A DNA stretch of 64,000 nt from Thermoplasmata archaeon (GTDB lineage: Archaea; Thermoplasmatota; Thermoplasmata; Thermoplasmatales; Thermoplasmataceae). Under the pieces are notes generated by a model. It searched no databases and was not told the DNA's origin. It worked only from the letters and a program-made list of their open reading frames with translations. Position 1 is the first letter of the stretch, and every line of letters starts with the position of its first letter. Both the position numbers and the translations under genes were made by a program. This document shows positions 25,905-35,775 of this stretch, piece after piece. The DNA lies in contig JAJZZM010000020.1 of NCBI GenBank assembly GCA_021797555.1, positions 1-64,000 on the forward strand, read 5' to 3'.

Positions 25905-27608
25905 ATGGAAGATTACTGGAATTTAAAAATAAATGAGATAAAAAAATCATTTAAAAGTAATGATAAATACAATAAATGGAAGGAAAAAACATTAAAACCG
26001 TGGAACCAAAAAACCGGCTATAAGGATAAAAAATATAAAAATTCATCTGATATGGATATAAAAGAATTATACACAGAGGATGATGTACCAGAAAATATGG
26101 ATAAAATTCTTGGAAATCCTGGTGAGTACCCATTCACAAGGGGTATATACCCAAATATGTACCGTGGTAGATTATGGACAATGAGGATGTTTTCAGGTTT
26201 TGGAACGCCTGATGACACCAATAAAAGATTAAAATATTTAATAAAAAATGGAGAAACTGGATTAAGCATAGCATTCGATATGCCAACATTGTATGGATAT
26301 GATTGCGATAGTAAAAGGTCAGTGGGAGAAGTAGGCAAATGTGGGGTTAATGTTTCCTCACTTATGGATATGGAAAGAATTTTTGATGGCATTGATTTAT
26401 CAAGAATAAGCACATCTATGACAATAAATGCGCCTGCAGCCATTTTAACAGCAATGTATTTTGTTTTAGCAGAGAAAAACAATACAGATTTAAAAGATAT
26501 ATCAGGAACAGTTCAGGCAGATATATTAAAGGAGTATATAGCACAGAAAGAATGGATGTATCCGCCGGAAGCACATTTAAGATTAATTCGTGATATGCTT
26601 GTTTATTCAATAAAAAATGTACCGAGATGGAATTACATAAGTGTTTCCGGATACCATATAAGAGAGGCAGGTTCAAGTGCAGTGCAGGAACTGGCATTTA
26701 CATTAGCAGACGGGTTTTATTACATAGATTTGGGAATAAAAGCGGGATTAAACATTGATGATTTCGCACCAAGGATGTCATTTTTCTTCAATTCATCAAT
26801 AAATTTCTTTGAGGAAATAGCGAAATTCAGGGCAGCAAGAAGGATATGGGCAACCGTTTTAAAGGAAAAGTATGGTGCAAAAAACCCTAAAAGCATGATG
26901 TTAAAATTCCATACGCAAACTTCAGGCTATACATTAACATGGCAGCAGCCTTTAAATAACATAGTAAGGACAACTATCGAGGCTATGGCTGCAATTATGG
27001 GCGGAACCCAGAGTTTGCATACAAACTCATATGATGAGGCCTGGGCGCTTCCCACAGATGATGCTGTTAAGGTCGCATTAAGGACACAGCAGATTTTAGC
27101 AGAAGAAACAGGAATATCTGATGTTATTGATCCATTAGGCGGATCATATTACTTGGAAAGGCTAACGTCCGAGATGGAGGAGGAGGCATATAAATACTTC
27201 GCTGAAATTGATAAAATGGGAGGAGTTTTAAATGCGATAAAATCTGGATATATACAGAAAGAAATTGCAGAAACATCATATAGAAGGCAATTGAATATAG
27301 AGAATAATGAGGAAACCATAGTAGGTGTCAATAAATACATAGATGAGAATGAAAAGCCAATAAATACATTAAAAATAACTGATATTGCGGAGAATGATCA
27401 GTTAAGAAAGCTGAAAGACCTTAAAAGCAAAAGGGATAATACAAAAGTTAATGAATCGTTAAATAAATTACGTGAAGCCATGAAGGATGAAAACATAAAC
27501 TTAATGCCATATATAATGGAATGCGTAAAAAACTATGCTACATTAGAGGAAATATCAAACGTTGGGAGGGAGATATATGGAGAATGGAAGGAACCGAAAA
27601 TATACTGA
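25905..27608 (+). CDS. mcmA: Methylmalonyl-CoA mutase large (catalytic) subunit
   Basis: With the B12 subunit, this protein isomerises methylmalonyl-CoA and succinyl-CoA. The 567 residues show the conserved EYPFTRGIYPNMYRGRLWTM segment, the motif FSGFGTPDDTNKR, SIAFDMPTLYGYD, and the barrel sequence HTQTSGYTLTWQQPLNN. The cobalamin-binding domain is a separate gene, as in other archaea. Its end overlaps the next gene by 32 bases. The operon mcmA-mcmB-meaB suggests a complete, self-maintaining mutase used in propionate-type or odd-chain/branched amino acid catabolism. The epimerase is not nearby. Confidence 0.96.
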   Translation: MEDYWNLKINEIKKSFKSNDKYNKWKEKTLKPWNQKTGYKDKKYKNSSDMDIKELYTEDDVPENMDKILGNPGEYPFTRGIYPNMYRGRLWTMRMFSGFGTPDDTNKRLKYLIKNGETGLSIAFDMPTLYGYDCDSKRSVGEVGKCGVNVSSLMDMERIFDGIDLSRISTSMTINAPAAILTAMYFVLAEKNNTDLKDISGTVQADILKEYIAQKEWMYPPEAHLRLIRDMLVYSIKNVPRWNYISVSGYHIREAGSSAVQELAFTLADGFYYIDLGIKAGLNIDDFAPRMSFFFNSSINFFEEIAKFRAARRIWATVLKEKYGAKNPKSMMLKFHTQTSGYTLTWQQPLNNIVRTTIEAMAAIMGGTQSLHTNSYDEAWALPTDDAVKVALRTQQILAEETGISDVIDPLGGSYYLERLTSEMEEEAYKYFAEIDKMGGVLNAIKSGYIQKEIAETSYRRQLNIENNEETIVGVNKYIDENEKPINTLKITDIAENDQLRKLKDLKSKRDNTKVNESLNKLREAMKDENINLMPYIMECVKNYATLEEISNVGREIYGEWKEPKIY

Positions 27609-28029
27609 AGCACCAATAAAAATATTGCTTGCAAAGCCCGCAATAGATGGTCATGATCGTGGAATATTTGTTTTAGCAAGGGCATTCAGGGATGCAGGAA
27701 TGGATGTTATATATGCGGGTTTATTGCCAACGCCTGAGGAGGTTGTTGATACGGCCATTAATGAAGACGTTGACGTTATTGCACTGAGTCTATTAAATGG
27801 CGCACATTTAACTGCGTTTAAAAATGTTATGGATATATTAAACAAAAAAGATGTGCACGATATAGCCGTTGTTGGCGGTGGCATAATACCAGATGACGAT
27901 AAACCTATTCTGGAAAAAATGGGAGTAACCGGTAACTTTGGACCCGGAACACCACTAAAGATTATAATAAAACATGTCAGAGAAAGGGCAATGGAAGTAA
28001 GGAAGATAAAAGAAGATGAGTATAAATAA
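27577..28029 (+). CDS. mcmB: Methylmalonyl-CoA mutase B12-binding subunit
   Basis: The 150-residue subunit carries the cobalamin motif DGHDRG, whose histidine coordinates cobalt, followed by the ARAFRDAGMDVIYAG and SLLNGAH stretches of the B12-binding Rossmann fold and a final GFGPGT-type loop (NFGPGTPLK). ATG 27577 is preferred to the upstream TTG in the track. It overlaps mcmA by 32 bases and meaB by 14, so the three are translationally coupled. Confidence 0.95.
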   Translation: MENGRNRKYTEAPIKILLAKPAIDGHDRGIFVLARAFRDAGMDVIYAGLLPTPEEVVDTAINEDVDVIALSLLNGAHLTAFKNVMDILNKKDVHDIAVVGGGIIPDDDKPILEKMGVTGNFGPGTPLKIIIKHVRERAMEVRKIKEDEYK

Positions 28030-28918
28030 TTTAATAAGCGGAATATTGAGTGGCGACAATAGGAGCATTGCAAGGGCAATATCCATTGTTGAGAGTGCAG
28101 ATATAAAAACAAGGGAAAAAATAATAAAGGAAATATATAATAGGGGCAATGCAAAAATAATAGGAATAACAGGCCCTCCAGGGGTTGGAAAAAGTACAAT
28201 TATAGGAAATATAGCTCCAATGCTTTCGGATTATGGGAAGATATCTATATTAGCAGTAGATCCGGCAAGCCCGTTTTCCGGAGGATCTATTTTAGGCAAC
28301 AGAATCAGGATGCAGGAAACATTAAGCAAAAAAAATATATTTATGAGAAGCACCTCAAATAGATTATACAATGGTGGTTTATCTGAATATTCATGGGATA
28401 TCATAAAAATTATGGAGGCATCAGGCAGTGATTTTATAATACTTGAAACGGTAGGTTCCGGGCAATCCGATATAGATATAATGAATATAGCAGATATTAC
28501 ATGTGTTGTTTTGGCACCGGGGTTGGGTGATGAAATCCAGGCAATTAAATCTGGAATAATGGAAATAGGTGATATATTTATTGTAAATAAAATAGACCGT
28601 GAAGGGTCATATATTGCAATAAAAGATATACGTGAAACATTAAATTTAGGCAATAAGATTAAAACACCGGTTATAGGCATAAATTCAATAAATAAGGAGA
28701 ATTATGATAAATTTCTTGATTATATTATAAAATGGGATAAAAAAAACTATAAGAAAAAATATATTGGAAAATTAAAGCAGATAATAATTGAAGATATATA
28801 TAATAAATATTCATGTTACATAGACAATATGGAATATGATGAAAACACATTAAAAAAAGACCCTTATACAGTTGCAGAAGCAATAATAAAAAATATGAAC
28901 GAAATCATTGATAAATAG
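28016..28918 (+). CDS. meaB: MeaB/ArgK-type G3E GTPase (mutase chaperone)
   Basis: MeaB protects methylmalonyl-CoA mutase and gates B12 loading. The 300 residues contain Walker A GPPGVGKST near 50, the base-rich loop VDPASPFSGGSILGNRIRM typical of the family, an ETVGSGQSD switch, and the guanine-specificity motif NKID. Position directly after the B12 subunit, with a 14-base overlap, makes the mutase-chaperone role firm. Confidence 0.95.
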   Translation: MSINNLISGILSGDNRSIARAISIVESADIKTREKIIKEIYNRGNAKIIGITGPPGVGKSTIIGNIAPMLSDYGKISILAVDPASPFSGGSILGNRIRMQETLSKKNIFMRSTSNRLYNGGLSEYSWDIIKIMEASGSDFIILETVGSGQSDIDIMNIADITCVVLAPGLGDEIQAIKSGIMEIGDIFIVNKIDREGSYIAIKDIRETLNLGNKIKTPVIGINSINKENYDKFLDYIIKWDKKNYKKKYIGKLKQIIIEDIYNKYSCYIDNMEYDENTLKKDPYTVAEAIIKNMNEIIDK

Positions 28919-29112
28919 TAACATTATATTTATAATAATTCCATTAATATTTTTACTTTTATAAATTCAGATTTTAACTATTATAAAATTTCATTATTAA
29001 TAATAAATAATATTAATTTTTGATTATTAAGTACACTGTTAACATATTTCTATTAACGGTTGTGACTATATAAACAACACAAACTTTTAGTAATCAGAAT
29101 TTATATATAGGC

Positions 29113-29493
29113 ATGTATAGACCATTAAAATATTATTCAGATGAGTTTATGAAAAACGTAAATAATAGGGCCAAAGAAATAATGAGCTTTATTTATCCCC
29201 CGATTACTGTGTATGAGGATGGTGGAGAAATAACAATAGAAGCAGATTTACCTGGATTTGACAAAGAAAATATAAAGGTTACAACAGAAAAAAATGCAGT
29301 TGTAATTAGGGCAAACAGGGAGATAAAAACAGATGGCAATTTATTCGAGAACCAGAGACCTGAAAAAGTATTTAAAAGGCTATCATTGCCATTAGAAATA
29401 GATACGGAGGCAGACCCTGTTGCAACATATAACAATGGCGTTTTAAAATTAAAGATACCTGTAAAAAATGTAAAAACAGTTAAAATAGAATAA
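29113..29493 (+). CDS. hsp20: Small heat shock protein (Hsp20 family)
   Basis: This ATP-independent holdase binds unfolding proteins. The 126 residues contain the alpha-crystallin domain (ITIEADLPGFDKENIKV, about 39-55), the FKRLSLPLEID strand, and the hallmark NNGVLKLKIPV near the end, where G-V-L is conserved. Upstream lie GACTATATAAACAACA and a second TATATA close to the start; stress induction is plausible but not shown by the sequence. Confidence 0.95.
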   Translation: MYRPLKYYSDEFMKNVNNRAKEIMSFIYPPITVYEDGGEITIEADLPGFDKENIKVTTEKNAVVIRANREIKTDGNLFENQRPEKVFKRLSLPLEIDTEADPVATYNNGVLKLKIPVKNVKTVKIE

Positions 29494-29495
29494 AT

Positions 29496-31025
29496 TTATT
29501 TTTTTAACATAAATACAAAAATTATTAGATCTATTATTATAACTATAAATGATATAACTGTGTTTATTTTTGCATATAATACCATTGCTATAAGAATTGC
29601 CGATAAAAATATTGTTTCATAAAGCTTATTGTCAGATTTTTTTACCGGACCATCTGTTTCCTCAAGCCTCCTTTTTAATAATGGAAGTACGTCAAGCCCC
29701 TTCTCTATTGAAATTACAGATTTTGAAACAAATTCATTCAACTCCTTTCTGTATAATTCTTCTAGCATGCCTTCATTATATAAAATATCCCGGAGAACAA
29801 GCACAAATCTAAAATTAGGGTCTAAAGTTTTACATATGCCCTCAAGCAATGATGACATTCTCATATATAATACAAGTTCTCTGGGTAAATGGAATGGAAA
29901 TTCGAATATTACGTTATTTGCTATTTCAAATAACTCTGATATATCCATTTCATTAACATTCCTGCCGGACAAATTTGCTATGGACAATTCTATGCCTTTC
30001 CTTATTATGCCCCTATTTGCGGCCGGGGATAATGCATTCAACTCAAGCAGGGAATCCATTATTATATCTGCATCCTTTGTTATTAGACCATTATATAATT
30101 TTAATAATTTAAATCTGGTTTCATCATCAAGTTTGCCAACCATGCCGAAGTCGTATAGTATAATTTTTCCATCATCGCTTACTGCTAAATTCCCTGGATG
30201 TGGGTCTGCATGGAATATATCATTTCTAAGCAGCATTCTTATAAATGTTAGGTCAAGCTTAAATGCTAATTTTTTTAAATCTATATTTTTTTCTTTTAAT
30301 GATTTTACATCTGTTATTTTTATTCCTTTTATATAGCTTAGAATAAGTACTTCCCTTGAAACAAATATTACGTCAGGTATAATTATATCATATTTTTTAA
30401 TATTGTTTCTTATCCTTTTTAGGTTTTCGGCCTCAATAAAATAATTTGCTTCATCATATATTCTTATAGAGAAATCTGAAATAACGTTTGAAATGCTTAT
30501 ATACAAATAATTGTCAATAAATCTTCTAAAGGTTTTTAATAATCTTTTAATTACTATTATATCCCTTTTCAAGACATAATCAATATTATGACGGTTTACC
30601 TTGACGGCAACATCAGTATTATTATATTTTGCTAAATAAACCTGGCCCAGAGATGCCCCGGATATTGCATTTTCATTAAAATACTGGAATTTTTCAGTTA
30701 TATCCCCTAAATTTTCTTCTATAGTTTTTCTGGCGTATTCAAATTTATCAGGGGGAACCTTATCCTGCAGATCCTGAAATGCTTTTAAATATTCTTTCGG
30801 CAATAAATCTGGCCTTGCCGATAAAACCTGCCCAAGTTTTATAAATGTTGGGCCAAGGTCCATGAACGTATCTACTGCCTTCCTGCCGTTTCTTTCAATT
30901 TTATAATCGTATTCATCATTTTTCTTTGACATTTTACGGTCTCTCATAAATTTTCTGAAAACAGGGAGTAGTTTAATTAAATATTTTATTTCTATTTTAT
31001 TTAAATCTTTTATTTCTTCATTCAA
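29496..31025 (-). CDS. ABC1/ADCK/UbiB-family protein kinase-like ATPase, membrane-anchored
   Basis: The family comprises atypical kinases linked to quinone or lipid synthesis. The 509 residues carry the signature FIKLGQVLSARPDLLP, the ASLGQVYLAKY glycine-loop equivalent, a conserved Lys in DVAVKVNR, the catalytic DPHPGNL, and the metal-binding DFGMVGKLD. Two C-terminal hydrophobic helices (about 465-507) form a membrane hairpin. The start is TTG behind a GGTG element; an ATG four bases downstream is out of frame. The substrate is unknown. Confidence 0.88.
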   Translation of the reverse strand: MNEEIKDLNKIEIKYLIKLLPVFRKFMRDRKMSKKNDEYDYKIERNGRKAVDTFMDLGPTFIKLGQVLSARPDLLPKEYLKAFQDLQDKVPPDKFEYARKTIEENLGDITEKFQYFNENAISGASLGQVYLAKYNNTDVAVKVNRHNIDYVLKRDIIVIKRLLKTFRRFIDNYLYISISNVISDFSIRIYDEANYFIEAENLKRIRNNIKKYDIIIPDVIFVSREVLILSYIKGIKITDVKSLKEKNIDLKKLAFKLDLTFIRMLLRNDIFHADPHPGNLAVSDDGKIILYDFGMVGKLDDETRFKLLKLYNGLITKDADIIMDSLLELNALSPAANRGIIRKGIELSIANLSGRNVNEMDISELFEIANNVIFEFPFHLPRELVLYMRMSSLLEGICKTLDPNFRFVLVLRDILYNEGMLEELYRKELNEFVSKSVISIEKGLDVLPLLKRRLEETDGPVKKSDNKLYETIFLSAILIAMVLYAKINTVISFIVIIIDLIIFVFMLKK

Positions 31026-31164
31026 TGGACACCACTTAATTCAAAATATTATATTGATATTTAATAATTTATTTAAATAATATAAAACCTATTATTATAT
31101 TAAAATGTGCTTTTGCTTTATCTTAAAAGCGTAAAAAATAAATCTGTGCTTATAATCAGTATCT

Positions 31165-31812
31165 ATGAGAGATATAGAAATTTCTCCTTCAATAATCTCA
31201 TCAGATCTATCACATTTATATGATGAGATAAAAAAATGTGAAGATGCTGGTGCAAAATCATTCCATTTAGATATAATGGATGGAAATTTTGTTGATAATA
31301 TTACAATGGGGCCTGATTTGATAAAAGCCATAAGGAAAAGTACGGATTTAAGGCTGGATGGCCATTTAATGATAGAAAGACCAGATAAATATTATAAAGA
31401 CTTTATTGATTCAGGAATAAATATTTTATTAATACATTATGAAGCGCCTATAAATATAAATGAATTATTAAGTAAATTAAAGGATAATAATATAAGATAT
31501 GGCATTGTAATAAATCCTGATACAGATGTTAAAAAGATTTTTAAATTCCTGGATTCGGCGGAAATATTATTAATAATGTCTGTTTACCCCGGATTTTCAG
31601 GGCAAAAATTTATAGAGTCCTCATTAAATAAGGTTAAAGAGGCCAGAGAATTCGTGGATAAAAACAATTATAAAACAAAAATAGAAATTGATGGTGGAAT
31701 AAATGATAAAACCGGTAAATTAGCGATAGATACCGGTGCCGATATTTTAGTTTCTGCATCATATATATTTAATAATATAAAAGAAAACATAAAAAAATTA
31801 AAATCATTATAA
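31165..31812 (+). CDS. rpe: Ribulose-phosphate 3-epimerase
   Basis: The enzyme interconverts ribulose 5-phosphate and xylulose 5-phosphate. The 215 residues match the family: PSIISSDLSHL at the start, FHLDIMDGNFVDNITMGP with catalytic Asp and metal-binding His, GHLMIERPD, the phosphate loop SVYPGFSGQKFIE, and IEIDGGINDKT. It is a TIM barrel of normal size. Its last six bases overlap the convergent dehydrogenase gene. Confidence 0.95.
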   Translation: MRDIEISPSIISSDLSHLYDEIKKCEDAGAKSFHLDIMDGNFVDNITMGPDLIKAIRKSTDLRLDGHLMIERPDKYYKDFIDSGINILLIHYEAPININELLSKLKDNNIRYGIVINPDTDVKKIFKFLDSAEILLIMSVYPGFSGQKFIESSLNKVKEAREFVDKNNYKTKIEIDGGINDKTGKLAIDTGADILVSASYIFNNIKENIKKLKSL

Positions 31813-32751
31813 ATTAAATATAATTCTTCCTGTTTCCCTGTTTTTAAAATCGTTTAATGCTTCCTTTATATCCCATAAACTATATTCTTTATAAACAGGC
31901 AGGGTGAATTTTCTTGTACCCATTATAGTAAGCAATTCAAACAGATCCAACCTTGAACCACCTGTTGATCCATATATTTCTATTTCGTTTGTGTAAATAT
32001 TAGCAATATCAATATTGGAAAATCTGCCATTTAATACACCATATGTCACTATTTTGCCTTTCCTCTTTATATGCTTTAATGAATCAGAAAATAATTCACC
32101 GCCTAGTGGATTAATAATTATATCTGCTTTAAAATCATTGGGTATTTCCTTAAATGTATTTATATATGGCATCGTTTTCCTTGATAACGCGTATACATCC
32201 AGGCCCATATATTTTGCTAACTGGGCTGTAAATATGCCTGTATTTCCCATTCCGTATATTAATATTTTTTTGCCCATGGATGAACCTGCCCTTTTCAATG
32301 CACGGTATGATGTTAATGCACCAATTCCTATGCTTACTGAAGTGTTATCATCAAGATTTTCTGGAACCTTGAACAGGTTGCCCTCACCTATAGATACATA
32401 TTCGGAATAGCCTCCATTTGTAACCACACCCCATATGCCACCATTGTAACACAGATGCTCATTGCCAGAAAAACACATATCGCAGTTATTATCAAAAATG
32501 CGGTTATACACGATTACTTTATCGCCTTTTTTGATCGTGTTGCCATCCTCCATTGCAATTCCAAGAACCTCTGATCCAGGGATGTGTGGCATCGGATTTA
32601 CATTATAAACAATATTTCCTTCTATAAGGTTATAGTCTAAGGGATTTAGGCCTGCTTTTATAATTTTTATCTTTAATCCATTTTCTGGTTCTTTTATATC
32701 TTCAATTTTTAAATTTTCTATGCCCGGTTCTGTAAAATATACTGCCTTCAT
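31807..32751 (-). CDS. MDR-superfamily zinc-type alcohol/quinone dehydrogenase
   Basis: This is a medium-chain reductase with NAD(P)-binding motif ILIYGMGNTGIFTAQLAK and a GroES-like N-terminal domain (HIPGSEVLGI). The structural zinc lobe is present as CDMCFSGNEHLC. The usual catalytic-zinc cysteine position reads AGLNPLDYN, as in quinone oxidoreductases, so the catalytic zinc may be missing. The 314 residues are short for a zinc alcohol dehydrogenase. The substrate cannot be named from sequence. Confidence 0.8.
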   Translation of the reverse strand: MKAVYFTEPGIENLKIEDIKEPENGLKIKIIKAGLNPLDYNLIEGNIVYNVNPMPHIPGSEVLGIAMEDGNTIKKGDKVIVYNRIFDNNCDMCFSGNEHLCYNGGIWGVVTNGGYSEYVSIGEGNLFKVPENLDDNTSVSIGIGALTSYRALKRAGSSMGKKILIYGMGNTGIFTAQLAKYMGLDVYALSRKTMPYINTFKEIPNDFKADIIINPLGGELFSDSLKHIKRKGKIVTYGVLNGRFSNIDIANIYTNEIEIYGSTGGSRLDLFELLTIMGTRKFTLPVYKEYSLWDIKEALNDFKNRETGRIIFNL

Positions 32752-32783
32752 ATTTTAATATAAATAAATAATATTTAAAATTT

Positions 32784-33473
32784 TTATAATTTCTTTTCTA
32801 TTTCATATTTTTTTGATTTAAGTGATATATCATTAGGAGATAATTTAAGTGCTTTTTCAATTGATTCCTCTGCCTTTTTATAATCTCCCTTTAATATGTA
32901 TATATTGGCTTCTGCCTTAAAGTACTCTGCATTGCTTCCGAGCTTTACGCATTCTTCTAAGTCCTTTATTGCATCGTCATACATTTTTAGATATGTATAT
33001 AACTGTGACCTTTTATAAAAGAATACGGCATCGCTGCTATTCAATGATACCGCCTTATCATAATCTTTCAAGGCGCTATTCGTATCACCGAGTTCCCAGT
33101 AAACATTGCCCCTATTATAGTAATAATCAGGAACATCATTTTCTATTTTTATTGCCTCGTTAAATTCATTCATTGCATTTTTTAAATCTTTCATATCGTC
33201 GTATATTGCCCCTAAAGTATTATGGTAATCTCCCCTTTCAGTGTTTAATTCTATGGCGCTTTTACAATCTTTTATTGCCGCGTCATACATTTTTAGTGAA
33301 TAATATGCCATTGCACGGTTTAAAAAGTAATCAGGGTCTGTTTTTATTATATTAATTGCTTTTGTAAATTCTTTTACCGCATCTGCATACTGCATGACAT
33401 TGAAATATGATATCCCGCGCTCATTATAATCATCCGCTTCATCATCCTTTTTATAAACAAATTCTTCACTCAT
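32784..33473 (-). CDS. Tetratricopeptide repeat protein
   Basis: The 229 residues consist of about six consecutive 34-residue TPR units, for example DYFLNRAMAYYSLKMYDAAI and DYYYNRGNVYWELGDTNSAL, with the canonical Ala/Gly/Tyr spacing. There is no signal peptide or membrane anchor. Such proteins scaffold protein complexes; partners cannot be inferred here. It is the first gene on this strand ahead of the dehydrogenase, with 32 bases between them. Confidence 0.92.
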   Translation of the reverse strand: MSEEFVYKKDDEADDYNERGISYFNVMQYADAVKEFTKAINIIKTDPDYFLNRAMAYYSLKMYDAAIKDCKSAIELNTERGDYHNTLGAIYDDMKDLKNAMNEFNEAIKIENDVPDYYYNRGNVYWELGDTNSALKDYDKAVSLNSSDAVFFYKRSQLYTYLKMYDDAIKDLEECVKLGSNAEYFKAEANIYILKGDYKKAEESIEKALKLSPNDISLKSKKYEIEKKL

Positions 33474-33751
33474 ATATTTTGTATTTAAATCTTATATATT
33501 AAGGGTTTGTCAAATCTTAATTGAAATTTTTATTAATTTATATTTTATTGAAGTAAGATAGGATTATGTACTAAACATAAAGCTATAACAAAAAGTGGTA
33601 GAATAATAGGATAAATTGGAAATAAAGACCTATTTTTACATATAAAAACCAAATTTGTATTAATTAAATTATACAATTTAAATAATATAATGAAAGCGGC
33701 CACCTATTAATTATAAAAAAATTTAATTATGGTTTAATTAATTACCATGTA

Positions 33752-34798
33752 TTGATAAACATAGAGTTTTATAAAAAAAGATTGGAAATACTTAAAAATT
33801 CGATAAATCAGGAACTAGAGAGTTATTTCGACATGAAATTAAGTGAATGCTATGACAGTGAAATAAAAAATGTTATAGATGAATTAAAAACATTCACATT
33901 AAATGGAGGCAAAAGATTAAGGCCCATATTAATGATAATATCATATAATATTTTTAATGATATAGACCAGAAGATAATAAAGGCAGCAACTTCCATAGAA
34001 ATGGCACAATCATTTTTATTAATCCATGACGACATTATGGACAACAGTGACCTCAGAAGAGGAAAACCGAGCTTCCACAAGGCAATGGAGAAAAACATAA
34101 ACGATAGAAAAATAGCTGAAAATATAGCAATAAGTGCCGGTGACCTTGTAGATACATTTTCACATGAGGCTTTATTAAAATCTGGTTTTGAAATAAATAA
34201 TTTATTAAAAGCAGATTATGAATTTTCCAAAGTTATAGAGGATACTGGAAAAGGCCAGATACTTGATATATATTCATCTATAAATGATAATTACAGTGAA
34301 GAGAAATTATTTAAATTGCATTATTTGAAAACTGCAAGGTATACAATAGAAGGACCTGTATTAATGGGTGCATATTTAGCTGGTGATATCAAATATACTG
34401 AAAATTTAAGGAAATTCGGATCAAATGCAGGTATAGCCTTCCAGTTATATGATGATGTTTTAGGAATATTTGGTGATGAAAATAAAACTGGAAAATCAAT
34501 AAAAAGCGATGTAAATGAAGGCAAGAAAACATTATTAATAATAAAGGCCTATGAAAACTCGGATGACAATGATAAAAAATTTATTGATAATGCCATAAAA
34601 AATGGTAATATAAATGATGATGATTTTAATAGATTAAAGTATATTATAAAAAATACCGGTTCATATGATTATTCCATGAAAAAAATAAATGAATTAACAG
34701 TAAATGCGAAAAATGAATTAAAGAAAATAAATGGAAATAATGAAGCCATAGACATGATTAATTTTCTTCTTGATTATATGATAAAGCGTGAAAATTAA
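33752..34798 (+). CDS. idsA: Polyprenyl diphosphate synthase (likely geranylgeranyl diphosphate synthase)
   Basis: The enzyme condenses isopentenyl units to make the C20 chain of archaeal lipids. The 348 residues carry GGKRLRPI, the first aspartate motif HDDIMD at 93-97, and the second, YDDVLGIFGD. Phe88, five residues before the first motif, matches the residue that limits chain length in Sulfolobus GGPP synthase. The start appears to be TTG at 33752 because no in-frame ATG precedes the conserved helices. The last four bases overlap the convergent xerA. Confidence 0.9.
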   Translation: MINIEFYKKRLEILKNSINQELESYFDMKLSECYDSEIKNVIDELKTFTLNGGKRLRPILMIISYNIFNDIDQKIIKAATSIEMAQSFLLIHDDIMDNSDLRRGKPSFHKAMEKNINDRKIAENIAISAGDLVDTFSHEALLKSGFEINNLLKADYEFSKVIEDTGKGQILDIYSSINDNYSEEKLFKLHYLKTARYTIEGPVLMGAYLAGDIKYTENLRKFGSNAGIAFQLYDDVLGIFGDENKTGKSIKSDVNEGKKTLLIIKAYENSDDNDKKFIDNAIKNGNINDDDFNRLKYIIKNTGSYDYSMKKINELTVNAKNELKKINGNNEAIDMINFLLDYMIKREN

Positions 34799-35637
34799 TA
34801 TTTCGGCATATGCATTTCATACATTTCCTTTAATGTATTATCATCTATATGCGTATATATCTGTGTTGTTGCAAGGCTTGCATGGCCTAATATCTGCTGT
34901 ATAAACCTTATATCACCACCATTTCTTAAAACTGATGTTGCAAAGGTATGTCTCAGGACATGTGGTGTAATATTTTTATTTATCCCTGCTTTTATTCCAG
35001 TTTTTTTAATTAGCCTTTCTATTGCAGATGTATCAAATTTATTTTTTTTATTTGAAATAAATAGATAATTATTATTTGAATTGGTTTTTAGCCTTTCATT
35101 CAGGTATAATTTTAAATCGTTTTTGCATATATCTGGCATTACAACTATTCTATCCTTGTCACCTTTGCCTGCGCGTACATAAATTATATTCTCGTCAAAA
35201 TCCACATCGTTAATCATTAAATTTGACAATTCACTTACCCTTACACCGGTATATAAAAAAACAGAGATTATTGCCTTTGTCCTTTTATTGTTAGAAGCGT
35301 CCATTAATTTTCCGGCATCTTTCTCATTCAGGTATACAGGCATCTTTTTTGATCTCCTTGGGGCAACAAGATTAAATGGCAAATCTATATTTTTATATCT
35401 ATAAAATAACCTTATGGCCTTTATTGATAAATACTGTGATGCTTTTGAATATTTTTTTGTGTTTACAATATAGTCCTTATAATTTTCTATATCCTTATTT
35501 GTTATATTCTTAATATCCTTTTTTACGAAATTTAAAAATCCTGATAACAAAAATTTATATTCCTTAATTGTGTAAAAACTTTTTCTCTCAGAAACCATAA
35601 ATCTTTCAAACGACCTTATTTCAGTTTCTAAATTCAT
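34795..35637 (-). CDS. xerA: Archaeal Xer-type tyrosine recombinase (XerA)
   Basis: XerA resolves chromosome dimers at a dif site. The 280 residues have an N-terminal SAM-like core-binding domain and a catalytic domain with Arg in YTGVRVSELSNL, the motif HVLRHTFATSVLRNGGD, GHASLATTQIYTHID with the nucleophilic tyrosine, and a short C-terminal tail. The size and sequence fit the chromosomal XerA of euryarchaea rather than a phage integrase, and no att-like duplications or phage genes lie around it. A dif site was not identified. Confidence 0.9.
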   Translation of the reverse strand: MNLETEIRSFERFMVSERKSFYTIKEYKFLLSGFLNFVKKDIKNITNKDIENYKDYIVNTKKYSKASQYLSIKAIRLFYRYKNIDLPFNLVAPRRSKKMPVYLNEKDAGKLMDASNNKRTKAIISVFLYTGVRVSELSNLMINDVDFDENIIYVRAGKGDKDRIVVMPDICKNDLKLYLNERLKTNSNNNYLFISNKKNKFDTSAIERLIKKTGIKAGINKNITPHVLRHTFATSVLRNGGDIRFIQQILGHASLATTQIYTHIDDNTLKEMYEMHMPKY

Positions 35638-35775
35638 ATATGATTATAATTAATATGTTATTAGTTTTTACGCTATAAGTATATATTTGTTCCATATATA
35701 ACATGCAAAATATTTGATGGAATAATTTTATTTAAAAATAATTAAATTTATATCCTAATAAAGTATCCTTACTCA

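Noticed and set aside
33729-33748. Inverted repeat ATGGT...ACCAT just before idsA
   Set aside because: Only five-base arms pair and the ten-base centre does not, so it is weak as an operator and expected by chance.
33474-33751. Small gene in the 278-base gap before idsA
   Set aside because: All frames are broken by frequent stops and no ribosome binding site with a usable start was seen.
34795-35775. XerA as an integrase marking a mobile island, or a dif site beside it
   Set aside because: Sequence and size fit chromosomal XerA, neighbours are core lipid genes, and no att duplications were seen. I could not recognise a dif sequence.
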